Below, piece by piece: positions 37,841 to 50,112 of a stretch of DNA of 64,000 nt. The stretch lies in NCBI GenBank assembly GCA_011009095.1, contig VTPC01090543.1, positions 1-64,000 on the forward strand. Reading direction: 5' to 3'. Both the position numbers and the translations under genes were made by a program. Under the pieces are notes generated by a model, which saw nothing but the letters and a program-made list of their open reading frames with translations, searched no databases and was not told the DNA's origin. The DNA is from Ignelater luminosus. Taxonomy: Eukaryota; Arthropoda; Insecta; Coleoptera; Elateridae. Position 1 is the first letter of the stretch. Every line of letters starts with the position of its first letter.

Positions 37841-37979
37841 ATATTTTATCAGAACGGTTATATGAACTTAGAAATTAACGACCGAAAACTATTTTGGGAT
37901 AAAGAGACTAATCAGCTGATCAAAACAACTTTAATAACAGACCAGCAACGGGCAAAAAACTAATAGAATATAAACCGAC

Positions 37980-40145
37980 TTGGAATATGATGACGACGTT
38001 GGCTATGCAAACGGATCTGAACAGGAACAAAAAGAAGGCAAATGGAAATACAGGTATTAATAAAGAGAGCAGGGATGGTAAAAAGAAGAATGACAAAGTA
38101 AAATTGAGCGAAAAGTGGAAATTTGGTTTATGGAATATGCAGCGCTTGATGAACGTATCGATGAGTTTGAAAAAACGGACATGAACGTAATCGGCCGGTA
38201 ATAATTGTATTAATTTAAAGAATGGGCACTATTTGATTTATGGAGGAATTACTGAGTTTAAGCGAGCACAATTAAAGGTAGCGGCGCTTATACATAACTG
38301 GTTCCACAACGTTATAAATTGGAAAGTAATTGCAAACAGGCTGCTGAGAGTGAGTAAAATAAAAAGATAACTATTGTTACTGTTTACGGCGCTTCGGAAA
38401 ATAAGACCAAAGAAATTAAAAATTATTTTTGAGACTACCTACAGGATGAAATTGATAGAAAACAGCACCGATTTATTGTAATAATTGGTGATTTAACAAC
38501 CGTGTCGGTGCAAGTAACGAACTTAGTTACCTAGTAGGTGCGCATAGGGAAAATACATCGAATGGCAATGGACAACGGATTACTGAATTTTTTTTAGTAA
38601 ATAATGTGCGAGTATGTAATACTTTTTATGAGCACAAATATACACGCATAATAGATTCCAGGAACGAAAACTCAACTATAGATTTAGTGTTAGTGCACAA
38701 AACTAATTGGACAAATGAAGAAGATTTTGAAGTTTTTTGGGCAAGGTTTAAGGAATTAGCTTGTGGAGTGGAAGAAAAAGGTTTGCAGAGCAATTAGAGA
38801 AAGGAAATCTAAATTGACGGCATGCTGAAACCAGGACTTAAAAATAGAAGTCGTTAAGAAGAAAAACCTACGAAAGATATACCTAGGTAATAAAACACCC
38901 AGCAACGATGAAAAATACAAACAACAGAGGAAAACTATCAAAGAGAAAGTTAAAGTAGCTAAAACCCAGAAATGGAAGGAATTTGGTAATAAGATGGAGA
39001 GAGAGATAGCAGAGGTAATGCTAAGTTGCTCTACAGAACAATAAAAAACCTCAGAAAAGATAAAACGAGGAAAATGACCGGTATTGAGGATGCTGGGGGT
39101 AATTTGTTGGTTTCAGAGACACAAACTATTGACAGATGGCAGCAGTATTTTATGGAAGTGTTAAATAGGGATGCTGGTGGAATTGAAAATGAAGATAAGA
39201 ATACTACCGAAGAAGAAGTCACGTTTGAAGAATTCCAAAATGCTATCGGTAAACTTAGAAATGGTAAGGCCTCAGGGTAACATAACATCGAGGCAGAACT
39301 GATTAAATATATGAATGAAGTAGGGTTAGAATTACTATTTAAAATTATTAAAATTGTATAGATTACTGAAAGTATACCGTACGATAAGACTCTTGCAACT
39401 ATTGTACCACTACATAAAACAGGTGATAGGCAAGTGTGCGAACTACAGAGGAATCTTACTACTGACTGTAGCCAGTAAAGTCTACGAGATAATACTGGAA
39501 AAGAGGTTAAGGAACATTATTGGAGGTACCCTTGACGATAATCAATAGAGATTTAGGCCAAAACGTGGTACAACAAAGCTTATATTTACCGTACGACAAC
39601 TGGCCGAAAAAACGCTTGAGTATAATAACATACCATATTCTTGCTTTGTAGATCTGGAAAAAGCATTTGATAATGCCCTTTGGAATACAATACAAAGAAT
39701 GGAGTAAGGCAAGGTGGCGTGCTAAGCCCGTTGCTGATCATTACCCTATTGGATGAAATAGCCAAAACAGTCTGAGTCTTTATATCGGAATTACGATACG
39801 CTGATGATCTGGTATTAGTGTCGAATTCAGCAAGAGCATGCAAGTTAACCTGAATATCTTGAATGAAGGATTTAAAAAATATTAAATGAGTGTAAATATC
39901 GCAAAAACTGAATTGTTGGTAGTAACCAAGAATCATCAAAGTGTGGATGTTAAGAGAAGTTAAACAAATTGGAAAATGACTGTAGACAAGAAGCATAAAA
40001 GGGACAGGTCTGTCAGAACTTGGAATAGTGAAATAGGAAATGCTTTAACTAACAGAAAGTTTAGCTGGAGAGAGGCAGACCAAATGGCTACTAACCATAA
40101 AACCGACCCGTAAAGTAGAAGAGGATGATTATAATGATGATGATT
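37980..40145 (+). mobile_element. RTE-like non-LTR retrotransposon, degenerate
   Basis: Endonuclease at 38100-38800: KWKFGLWNMQRL, EKTDMNVIG (shifted), FKRAQLKVAALIHNWFHNVI, a GDFN-like word, then NGQRITEFFLVNNVRVCNTF and STIDLVLVHKT. This is the AP endonuclease type annotated in insects as craniofacial development protein 2-like. RT at 39026-39910: SETQTIDRWQQYFMEVLNR, FQNAIGKLRNGKASG, CANYRGILLLTVASKVYEII, CFVDLEKAFD, QGGVLSPLL and RYADDLVLVS, with the YADD catalytic box at 39797-39808. The tail ends in a GATGATTATAATGATGATGATT run (about 40119-40145), a typical simple-repeat 3' end. Many stops and shifts leave it inactive. The clade call is by texture, not by phylogeny. Confidence 0.75.
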
Positions 40146-40149
40146 AATT

Positions 40150-42790
40150 AAATCCAGTTATATGGGCAGTACCAAATTTGACGAAGTATCAAGGTTCTAA
40201 TAACTGCCTCATGGGACTATGTGCAGAACAAAGCACCAAGTCTAGCGGAAATCTTTCATTTTATGTACTATGGTATTACTTTCTTAGGTTTATTTGTAAG
40301 ATGGTTTTTCATATAAGAATTGAAAATTGTAAACTTTTGATTTTATATAAAATTTAAACCAAAACTCTGCAAAAACCAGCTCATAATATTTACTTGGTTT
40401 TTTCGTCAGGTCGACTATGTAAATCAACGTTTTCTAATTTGCCTTTTCTTGCTAGCCGCATTTGTTAGTATCACAGCCAATGTTGTTATTTTTCAATTCT
40501 TTTTGGGTATTTCTCATCAATGAAAATTATTCCACTTAGTTTCGAAAGAATACCTAAAAGTTTTTGTAGATTTAGGTAAATTTTTTAAGTTTTCTGACGA
40601 TCAGCCCTTTAAATAGTATTATTGATAAACCTCAGAAGTTGTTTTAGTTGAATCTTATCTCGTTCAAAGAATAACGTTAACGTTCTTGGTCTCGCCTTTA
40701 AAAAGGGTTACGTGGAGTAGGCCATCAATTTCGACTTTGGATTTTTTTTAAATATGTATCTAAAGCTCAAGAACTGTTGTTTGATTTATAAAATATTTTT
40801 ATTGTCTAACACAATATTATTAAGATTGTCCACTCAACATTAAATTTCATCTTGTTGTTTATGAACTAGTCCCTAATCTACATATTCATGCGAACGGCCA
40901 AGTTATTGTTAGTAAAATATATGTTGAAAGTTGTTTAAAAAAGATATAATAAATATTCAATTTAAAGCGAGTGCTTTAGGAAATTGCTATTACAACACAC
41001 AATTTTGCCAAAGTGGTCATTGTTCTTTCTTTTCTTTTTAGTGAAAATTTAACCAAAGTGAAGAGAAATGAGTTAACTCAACACTAAATAGTTTTTGGGA
41101 AAAAGCCACCATTCTGGTTTAATACAAATTTTGCATTTTATATTTCAAAGAATTTGACTCAATCTTTCACCTTTAAATTTTATCTGCCACAAAGTAGTAA
41201 GAATGTGATGTTTTTAACAGTAAGTGCGGTCATATATTTTCAGAACAAGTAAAAAATAAAAATTTTATTGTGAGATAGTTTTGTTGAACTTGTTAGGAGT
41301 TCCAGCTAACAATTGGTGTAACGACGGTTACTTTTACGACTCTGTAAAAGGGGTTATCACTTTAAAAGTAATTTAGAAAGATATCTAGCTAGTAAAACTA
41401 GGATGAAAGCGTACTTCTCTAAAGTGGCATTATTTCTTTATTATAGAAATGATGCGGCTTATTTTATAGCCTTTTCCCGTCTTTTTCTGAATGGCAGGAT
41501 GAGGATTCCTTCTTCGACCAGAGAGTCAACTTTAACTGTGTATATAACCACTTTTGTCCGTCTCGTATCTAAATCTGATCAAGTTCGGATGCAGGAAAGG
41601 ATTGTGGAAACAATAAATCAGATAAGCCTAATATCATTATTGTAAATTGAAGGGTTATTCACCCTCCATACGGTCGAGCTTTACAAATATTTGATTTAAA
41701 TTTAAAATCCTATTTGGATTCTGATTTTTATTTAACTAATATAGAACATAAATTGTTATGTATGGTAGTAAACAGTTTATTGTAGGTATCTACACGATTT
41801 GTGACGATGACCAGAGCAGAAGTTATGGCCTATTTTATGGCCACACGTAAGCTGAGACTGCGAATCTGTTTTATTTTCCCTAAGAATCACCCTTTTGAAA
41901 CCACTAAATGCACAAATGAAACGCGTCATGATTCATATTTTTCGTGTTGATAATTCTATTTTACTGATCTTCCATCATAAATTAACCGTAAATGTACCTT
42001 TTGGGAATTGTTGAACAGTGAATCACTGAAATATGTGTACACCTCGAAATACGCAATTCCATTCGTATTTACAATATCCAGTCCCTGAACAATCAAACTG
42101 AAACTACAAGGGGCAAAAGACCAAACGCAAAACTAACACGACGAACCTAAGTAAATAATTATACTCCTTGTCTCCAGGGAGAATTCGGGACAGGGTTTGC
42201 TTATTTAGAGAAGCAAACTAGATTATCAAATATATGAAAGCGCAATTATAATAACCTGTGCAGATATACAACAAACACTCGGTACCCATATCAAAAATTC
42301 ACATTCGTCCAACAACCAAAGCAACGAAGAGTCGTCATGTGAATTTAAAAAAAAAGAGAACGAATGAATTCATCTCCAAAATAATTTAATGACAAATGCG
42401 TCCGGTTTCCATAATATACGTGTGTTCAGAAATTCCCAACGGATAGGAGGGTTACCCGTGAGAGTTAAGCTACCGCACGCCCTAAGTGCAATTTTAAACT
42501 GTGAAAACATACATAAGGTCGCTTTGGTATTCGATTATTGAATAGTGGAATGCTCAGGGGAGACTATTGATTTGCAATCAACATCATTTGCTTGAAGTGG
42601 ATTTGAAATATTTATTTGGGATTTTCACTCACACTTAGATCAGTTTGCTTAAAGATAATACCTTAGGAATTGGATTGTATTAAATAGTAATGCAAATCAT
42701 TTATTGTAAATAAAGAAGTATCTAATTTAGTTTTATAAATTCAATTAAATACAAAAGTAGTACTCTAGCCATTAAAGTTTGTTTGAATTG
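40150..42790. other. No gene seen
   Basis: AT-rich with no motifs. The open frame 41403-41645 looks accidental. Confidence 0.5.
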
Positions 42791-42795
42791 GCTCT

Positions 42796-43075
42796 TCAGC
42801 TTTTAATTAAATTTTGATCTGTAGACGTTGCAACACAGCCAAGCATTTTATTAACAAAAACTTCTTTTTCTCTGTAACTTTTTAACGACATTATCGTCGT
42901 TTTAACAACTTCAGGAGAGTCATTATTCAGAATAACTATGTTTACAATATTCAGAAATAAAGAAATCAAATTATTTTTGTTTCTTTTTAGAATTATATAA
43001 CGAACAGACCCAGTCAGGATGCGAGAAAAAATTTTAAGGGTTTCTGATGGATGCAACGTTAAAAAAGCTTAATAA
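42796..43075 (-). pseudogene. Candidate exon, possibly from an M1 aminopeptidase-like C-terminal domain
   Basis: The minus-strand frame is open from an acceptor-like ATTCTTATTAAG at about 43068 to a TGA at 42796. It contains LHPSETLKIFSRILTG, FLNIVNIVILNNDSPEVVKT and FVNKMLGCVATSTDQ. The pattern (...F..I.....S..., a helix of FL..N, then ...V...I..L.SY..KE..V.K) is reminiscent of the helical C-terminal domain of insect aminopeptidases. The match is loose and no other exon was found nearby, so this is a weak call. Confidence 0.25.
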
Positions 43076-43079
43076 GAAT

Positions 43080-44430
43080 AGAAAAACAACATTGAAATGG
43101 TTATTCCACGATTTCTGTTTACAACGAGTTACACAATGTAACTGGAAATAGAGGTATCAAATTTGGAAACCTCAACCTCATGATTTAAATTGGAATGTCA
43201 CAGAAAAGCTTTACTTCAAGTTCAACTTTTACTTTTATCTGTCTTTCTATTAATTCCAAAACCAGAATTTCTAATATTTAGCTAACCCGGGAGAGGAAAC
43301 GAAAAATATTTAGATTGCTACATTATCTGTTCAAAATGCATCTGACTGTGTGTCGCTCATTCCGTTTGAAAATGTACTACAAACGGCCAATGTCCTTCGG
43401 ACAACATTTTTACCTCAACACAGTGTAAATGTAGTACTAGTTGGTACATTCATCTTCCCCTGAGCCCCAACGTCACCCTGTAATACACTTAACATAATAT
43501 ACCTAGGTTTGCTCGATATGTTTCCATTTATTGTTTTGTGACTGAAGCTGCTGCAGATTTGATTGTTTTCTAAATTTTGTCTTTCAATACGCAACAAACA
43601 CCGTCATCCTTCCCATTTTTGATGTCACCCTTTTTTATTTTTTAGAGACTATCATCATGGTTAGAAAAGCTTGTAGAGTCCATAACTGGATAACAGCAGA
43701 ATAATATTAAAAAGTGGTGGATTTCATCGGGTGTTCTGAATTTGCTGCCAGAACCTGCTTGTAAATTCTTTGTACTTCCATACTACAATGCTTGAAATTG
43801 GCGTTACGCGGCATGGAATTTTTTGGTTTGTATGTATAGTCTCGTTGGTTTTAATATTTGCATTTTTGACAGAATCTAGAAAACTTGATCAGTGAGGAAA
43901 TTTTGGCCCAAAGACTTCAAGCGATCCAAACGACCCGATAGCCCAGTTTGTTTAGAAAACTTGATTACCACAGAAAACTCTAACCGAAACGTTCAGTAGA
44001 AACTAGAAAACTGAAATCTCAAGCTTAAGCAGCATTTTATCAGATTATTATGTGTTCTTAAACAGTTCGGTTTTACAAATACCAATGTAGACAATGTAAA
44101 TATCAATTAAATTTCTTCAACTGAATTTTGTCATTATACGCATTTTTAATGCGAGGCAAAACAACAAACCAACTAAAAATGTTATCTAAAGTAATGTTAT
44201 CAAAAAGAAATATTTGTAGAAACTCAGATAAATAATTATTACAACTTTAAGCGTTTCCAAGCGAGAGCTTAGAACTGCTTGTTCTCAAGCTAATGAAGAT
44301 TGAATGAGAGGCAAGTCAGGTTTGCAGAACTGTCATGTCGACAATGACAACATTCGAACATTTAAACAAAGGGTTTTGGATTATTTTGGACATTGCATAA
44401 GATATCTCCCAGTAGTGGAAAAAGCACATC
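43080..44430. other. No gene seen
   Basis: AT-rich with no motif found. Confidence 0.5.
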
Positions 44431-44435
44431 AACTA

Positions 44436-45315
44436 CGAGGGTGGTCTGAAAAGTTTCCGACTTAACAAAGATACAAGTAATGATGCATAGTATGCTCCTG
44501 TAGTGGATTTTCCTTTTTGAAGATAATCGATTAAAATAACTCCATGACTATCCCAAAAAACAGTCGCCACCACTTTCCCAGCCGAAAAAACAGTTTTTGC
44601 TTTTGCAGCCCACTGTTTGGACTGTATTTTTGTTTCGGGCGTATAATGGTGTATCTAAGTTTCATCTACAGTAATTAATGGGCGCCAAAACTCGGATTTA
44701 TTTCGCCTAAACTGCGCCAAAAGAGCGTTGGAAATATTCATTCGAACACGTTTTTGGTCTAACGTGAGCAAAAGCGGCACCCAACGCGCGGACAGCTATC
44801 TCATGCCTAAATGTTGGTTTAATATGTGACAAATACGTTCTTTTGACATGTTCATAACCTCTGCTACCTCTCTCACTTTAATTCGGCGGTCGTCTAGCAC
44901 CATTTGGTGAACTTTGGCGATGTTTTCGTCGGTAGTTGCAGTTTTTGGACGTCCCGAACGTTTATCGTCTCCCAAGCTCTTACGGCCACGTTTAAATTCA
45001 GCAGCCCAAACTTTCACTGTGGTAAATGATGGTGCAGAGTCCCCATACACAGAATCCAACTCATCTTTTATTTGCGAAGGCGTATTGCCTTTCAAAAACA
45101 AATATTTAATGACAGCTCGATACTCGATTTTGTCCATTTTCACCAAAAAACTCACATCAAGTCACTCAAACGATTGTTACATAAAAACTGCGCGTCCAAA
45201 ATGGCTGAAACTTTGGTGAGTAACTGTCAACAGATGATCAACGAAATTCAGTAGCTTTTATTTACGAGTGCTGCCATCTTCACGTTGAGGTCGCAAACTT
45301 TTCAGACCACTCTTG
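44436..45315 (-). mobile_element. Mariner element 2, reverse orientation, complete ends, C-terminal part deleted
   Basis: The left end after TA (44434-44435) reads CGAGGGTGGTCTGAAAAGTT. The right end ending at 45315, before TA (45316-45317), is its inverse (CAAGAGTGGTCTGAAAAGTT read inward). The 880-bp length is well short of a full mariner. It belongs to a different lineage from the element at 14845. Confidence 0.9.
44460..45155 (-). pseudogene. Mariner transposase, third-domain deletion
   Basis: The start is at 45155 or, more likely, the second Met (MDKIEYRAVIKYLFLKG). The bipartite DNA-binding domain is intact (YGDSAPSFTTVKVWAAEF; KVREVAEVMNMSKERICHIL) down to 44796. After a stop it continues LSARWVPLLLTLDQKRVRM and ITVDET, the first catalytic Asp, with the next Trp codon now TAG. 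It then runs through VVATVFWDSHGVILIDYLQ to TTGAYYASLL near 44480, where the sequence runs straight into the terminal repeat. The blocks with HHDNAPAH and PDLAPSD are absent, so two of three catalytic Asp are missing. Confidence 0.88.
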
Positions 45316-45442
45316 TAATAACAGATTTTTCTAGTTTGTGAGAGTGAGTGAAGCTAATGCAAAATATGTTTTGGGTGAGTATGTTGTCATCTGAGTAATT
45401 GCATTCTACGGATAGGTCTTGTAATCACGTGGCAACCACAAA

Positions 45443-46951
45443 ATGCAGAAACCAGAATTGAGTACAACTTTTACATTTCCTCAACTGATTCGTGGACATG
45501 CCGTTGCTTTTACTGAATGTGCACTTTTAAGTTTGATTTCAACTGGGAAAATGCGTAGAGAAGAATTAAGACAGTCTAGAACTTGTAGTTGTAAGTACGT
45601 TAAAACATATTTAAAAAAAAATGCATTGCCATTAAAACAGAAATCCCACAGATATAATGGTTTTACGGAAAGCTACATTTATGACGTGTCCACGAACGAT
45701 GTGACTGCGAAAGCAAAATGTTATCGAAACTAACGCAAAAACGAATGTGGTCATTAAACGTACATGGTATTTGCAAACTCAGCAGTATCAGGATGTTTGT
45801 CAATTTGATTATTCGAATAATTTGTGGAGTAAATTATTAATAGATTACTAAACTAACGTAAACTTTGTAAATCATAATAACCTAATTACTTCAATGGTTT
45901 ATGAAACTCCAAGTCCTAAAATCATTTAATTCTACATTTGGTACTACATTGCTTTAACAGTGGATGGGAGGAGATACTTTTCTTCCCATTGCATGAAACA
46001 AACCAAGAGAAAATAAAATTATTCCCGAAAAGGTTTCAGAGGCGGTCTTTCAAAACCCTATCAATGTTAATCGCCGTAGGGCACCTAAAATGTTGACAAT
46101 GTACTACCCAAAGAGCAATAGAATAAAAAAATCAACGAAAGCCACCTGCTTGATCTCAAACGCGAGTTAAACAAAATCAGTAAGGAAATTCCATTTTCTT
46201 ATTTAACATCTGTCAGTAGTGATGAATATATACCCCTAACACGAGCTCATGGTGAGTTATACTCAGCATTTACAGTAATAATATTAACAATTTTTTATTG
46301 GTACAGGTATTTTCCGTCTCGGAAGATTCAGTACTCGGCAACTCCATGCGAAGGTGAACCCAAATAAAAGCAACCACTACTTGGCAATTCCGATTTTTGA
46401 CTCGGAAATAGAGAATAAATTTAATTTCGTTATCGCCAATTGATAGATTTGATGACTTTACGTTTGCAAGAAGTAGTTGTGAAGCAGACTCACAAGCAAT
46501 CACAGTCAATGTTATGATACAGTAAAGGAAAAAACCGTTTCACAGCATGAAAGCAAACTAAAAGGTTCCAGTCATAATTTTTTGAACATTTATTTAATGC
46601 AATAGCTGTCTCCTTGTGTTAAGCATGGCATTGAAAATGAAAATATTCATGTGAAATGTACAAAGAATTAATAAACAAGGCAGAAGTTTATAAATGTGGT
46701 TTAATTACACATCTCATGCACCTCACTTTTGTGTAAGTCCTGATGGAATAGTTTTCGACAAACATTTCGAAAGTTACGGAGTAGTACTCGAAATTAAATG
46801 CCCAAGTAGTCAGAATCACTCAAGCTTTCATGTAGCAAGCCGTGTTAAAAGCTTCCGCTTGATAGCAGATGCAAATAACATCCTTGAATTGAAAGACAAT
46901 TACAATTATTACTATCAAATTCAAGGGCAGATATTACTAACAGTGGTGTGA
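45443..46951 (+). pseudogene. SWIM/YqaJ-type gene remnant (transposon-associated)
   Basis: 45443-45733 contains FPQLIRGHAVAFTECALL and HRYNGFTESYIYDVSTNDVT, then KAKCYRN. This resembles the region before the SWIM zinc finger in insect YqaJ-bearing proteins; the finger itself is not readable. About 46140-46250 reads LLDLKRELNKISKEIPFSYL. About 46608-46660 reads PCVKHGIENENI, and 46720-46945 reads CVSPDGIVFDKHFESYGVVL, EIKCPSSQNHSSFH and YYYQIQGQILL. ASPDG, EIKCP and YY.Q.Q are the metal-binding and core motifs of the YqaJ exonuclease fold (lambda-exonuclease-like); here C/VSPDG and EIKCP are kept. Frames change at least four times, so it is inactive. Proteins with this order are frequent in arthropod mobile DNA, but which element carries them is unclear to me. 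Confidence 0.6.
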
Positions 46952-46979
46952 CTTCGGTGTATATTTAAAAAATTTAAAT

Positions 46980-48440
46980 GAATTGTATGTGGATCGAATA
47001 CATTTTGATCCTCTCTTTTGTGTAAACATCTACAATAAACTCACCTTAGTTTACTAAAATTATGTTTCACGTTTGAATATAAGATACCTATATGCTTGTA
47101 AACTTCTTATTGTAAATAAATCTCTAAAATCAATTATTTATAGAGTTATTAATACAAAATATTTGAAGTTTGTACTACAAGTTGATCTCCATTTAGTAAC
47201 AATAAAGCATTTTCTGTTTGTACAAATATAAAGTCATGTTGGGACTATGACTTAAAATTAGAGATCATCCTAACGTGCAAAATTGGAATTCTGTAACTTG
47301 CTGCATTACTAACTTCATAAATCTTTTTCAGAATTTTTGTCAATAATAATATATTGTTACAAGGAGCAAAACGAAATCTTTTTGTGTTGAGCACGTTTGC
47401 TGCCGAGAAGCTAATCAATGTTATATTATTATCATCATCATCATCATCAAAACGTTATCAATTGTTTATTTGTCAACCTTAAATTTTTAAAAGTGTGATA
47501 CGACAATACTTGCCACTCTCAACTTGTTTTCTGTAAGTAGTTTACTTCAAGAAATCTATAATAATGTTTGAAGGTTGTAGCAAAAATGTTGTTTCTACTT
47601 CGTGGGCGAAATCGGTGATTTTTGGCGCATTCGAATGACTTTCTCGCCTCGACCTAATGGTCTTGGCTTAAAATGCCTTTTCCATGCGCTACAGAAAAAT
47701 TCTGATTTCGTGCACTTATAATATAAAAATAACTATTTTGTGTACTTTTAATGATTTTTCTTCAATTTAGTTACAATACAAAATTCTATTATTTTGTTAT
47801 GTTTTTCTAGTTTTTACTCTGAGAAGCAGGTATGCCATTAAAACCAGGTAGATCTTTGCTTTTCATATAAAACAAGAATATTCTTGTCGGAACTTTAAAC
47901 GCAGTCTACATCAAACAAATGCAATACGCGTAACGCGTTAGTTGTTGGTTATGTAATATGTAGTATGAGAAGGAACAGGCACATTTGCAGAATCTTTTCA
48001 AAGAATTAATGTTGGACGGAAACAGTGATGACAGAGTTTGGGATAAGAACTTTGAATTAGTTAGAAATAAGTGGTTCTTCGTAAAATAAAAGCGTGCTGA
48101 AAGCGTAAAATACTACATATTTTACAGAATGCACTTTCACCATGACCAAATTCAAGAACAGTAGACGATATCATTGAAAATGTTATTTCCTAATATCGAC
48201 TGTCAGTTGATAAAACTTCTTTAGAGGATGACCCTGTGATTGACAATAATCCTGGACAAGAAGAAATGTACGAGTAGATGACCAGAACTGGAGAAATATT
48301 ACCTTGAGTGTTCAAAATTTTGGCATAAAAGTTGAGTTTTTTTGAAATGTACCATAAAAAACCCTCAATTTTTTTAATTTTTTGTAAATTACGATATTGT
48401 TGTCTTGATCGTAGAGGAAAGCAATCAATACCCGCATTAA
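46980..48440. other. No gene seen
   Basis: AT-rich. There is an (ATC/ATT) simple repeat at 47424-47449. The last 400 bp may contain the acidic N-terminal part of the piggyBac gene that follows, but it is too decayed to read. Confidence 0.45.
47424..47449. repeat. (ATC)n microsatellite
   Basis: About seven TCA units are preceded by TTATTA. Confidence 0.85.
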
Positions 48441-48459
48441 AAGTTGAATATAGGTGGTC

Positions 48460-48960
48460 ACGGTCCAAAAGCAAGAATTCATAAGTGGACGGATACAAAT
48501 ACCGAAGGAATAAAGACATTTTGGGTCATGCTTGTATAGATGGGACTGGAAAGATTACCAAAGTTGTGTCCCTATTAGTCAAAAAATTCATTATATAAAA
48601 ACAAAAAAGTGTGTTATGTCTCATAATTGTTTTGAACTATTACTTGCTAATTTACATTTTAGTGACAATGAAAGCAGTGATGAACAACTCCGACTGTATA
48701 AACTGCCACCCTTTTTGATATAAAATTTTCAAAAAGTGATAGTGCCGGGGGAAGAACTCTGCATTGACAAAACTTTGATTTCATTCAGTGGCCGATTGTC
48801 GTTTAGACAATGTATCAAAAATAAAAAACATAGTTTAGAGAGAAGGTGTACAGACTCTGTTTGGTTGGAAGTTATGCTTATGACCTGCAAATATATTGCG
48901 AGAACGACAAAACCGAAAATAAATCAGTTCCAGATAGTGTTGTGTTTTGTTTAGCCAACA
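48460..48960 (+). pseudogene. piggyBac-like transposase, N-terminal and first catalytic part
   Basis: In shifted frame from about 48470: HKWTDTNTEGIKTFWVML, MGLERLPKLCPYWSKN. From 48600: KKCVMSHNCFELLLANLHFS, then DNESSDEQLRLYKL. From 48736: VPGEELCIDKTLISFSGRLS, then FRQCIKNKKH. CID.....F.GR..F+QY..NK is the first catalytic Asp site of piggyBac (PGBD4-like) proteins and is kept. The reading ends shortly before an LTR element inserted at 49023 and resumes at 50235. Confidence 0.75.
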
Positions 48961-49022
48961 ACGTATTGTGGTGATATTTGGAAATTATAAAAAAAAAGAG
49001 AGTAGTGTACTATTATTTTGAG

Positions 49023-49145
49023 TGATGTAATGACAGTAAAACTAATAAATCATTATTGTCAGGAAATAGAGATTTTTTTATAATTTAAAACTACACGAAC
49101 CTAAAATAAGAACCCAAGAGATAAAGAGCTCTCTACACTATTACA
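49023..49145 (+). repeat. 5' LTR
   Basis: The 123-bp left copy of the terminal direct repeat is followed by the primer site. It is about 90% like the right copy by eye, with several substitutions and small indels, so the insertion is not recent. Confidence 0.85.
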
Positions 49146-49150
49146 TTAAT

Positions 49151-49168
49151 TGGCGCCCAACGTGGGGC
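49151..49168 (+). other. Primer-binding site, tRNA-Lys type
   Basis: TGGCGCCCAACGTGGGGC is the sequence known from retroelements that use tRNA-Lys1,2 as primer. It stands five bases downstream of the 5' LTR. Confidence 0.88.
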
Positions 49169-49870
49169 TTGAGTAATTTAAAACAGTTAGAGAGCACTAA
49201 AAATAAAGACAAAACAAGTAGAGTCAAAAGAATTAAAAACATACGATTAAATAAACCAAAAGTAAGCATGAAAGGATTTCTAGAAGATAAGAAATATCAG
49301 AACTTAATGAAGGTGTTAGTAGAAATAAATGGAAATTTAAATAAAAAAATGGGTGATTTCCATAGGGATATAAGTCAAACAAAAATGAGTACAAATGAAA
49401 TGAAGATTACTATAAATGAAAATTTGAATACAAAATTGAAAGAAATAAAAGAAGAAAAAAAATCAGAAAAGGAAGAAATGTTGAATGAACTAGATAAAAA
49501 TTTTACAAAATTTTTTAATGGTCAAGAAGAGACGCGAATAGTTATGCAAGAAATCGTACAGAGATATAATAATAAAATGGAAAAGATAGAAAGAAAAATG
49601 GGTGATGTACAATTAAAGATAAAACAATCACGATTACAACAAGATAATGTTAGTAGATACAAAGAAGTTCAACGAAAGGTTGAAGAATGTAAACAATTTA
49701 ATAATTACCAAGAAAAAAAAGTCCAACAACAAGATAAAAAATTTGAAGAATATGAGTATGAGGAGAATAAGATTATTAAAAGCACAACAGATGAAATACA
49801 AGACGAAAGAAATAACAAGTCATTAATAAGAAATGTAGATATAAAAGATAAAATGGGAAAAGAAGAATAA
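49169..49870 (+). CDS. Coiled-coil gag-like protein of the short LTR element
   Basis: The frame is open from the primer site to a TAA at 49868-49870. The first ATG is at 49268 (MKGFLEDKKYQNLMKVLVE), giving about 200 residues; no ATG exists upstream in frame. The protein is very rich in Lys, Glu, Asn and Gln with heptad-like spacing throughout (repeated KEIKEEKKSEKEEMLNEL-type segments), so a long coiled coil is expected. Coiled-coil N-terminal halves of this sort occur in gag of insect gypsy-type elements. There is no CCHC knuckle and no capsid motif I can see. It is the only sizeable intact frame linked to a clear element in the window. A similar Lys/Asn-rich stretch continues after the stop to about 50100 with interruptions, suggesting a truncated longer gag. 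Confidence 0.6.
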   Translation: MSNLKQLESTKNKDKTSRVKRIKNIRLNKPKVSMKGFLEDKKYQNLMKVLVEINGNLNKKMGDFHRDISQTKMSTNEMKITINENLNTKLKEIKEEKKSEKEEMLNELDKNFTKFFNGQEETRIVMQEIVQRYNNKMEKIERKMGDVQLKIKQSRLQQDNVSRYKEVQRKVEECKQFNNYQEKKVQQQDKKFEEYEYEENKIIKSTTDEIQDERNNKSLIRNVDIKDKMGKEE

Positions 49871-50112
49871 GATTAAGAAAAGTGCAAGAAAGAAATAAAT
49901 AACAATTTACAAATAAGAAATGTACATAATAAGAATAAGATAAGAAATAATTATCAAGAAAAAAAATTTTATAAGACGAATTATACAAATATTAAAGGAA
50001 GAGAAAAATATGCCATGAAATGGCAGAATAAACTAAGAAGCTAAAAAATGGGATGATCATGAAAAATAAATTATGGGAAGGGATGAAATCCAAAAGAAAA
50101 CGCAAAAAGAAA

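Noticed and set aside
39586-39996. 136-codon minus open frame
   Set aside because: It is antisense to the RT core of the RTE-like LINE, whose YADD box is on the plus strand.
44914-45254. Plus-strand open frames over the reverse mariner
   Set aside because: They are antisense shadows of the mariner DNA-binding domain.
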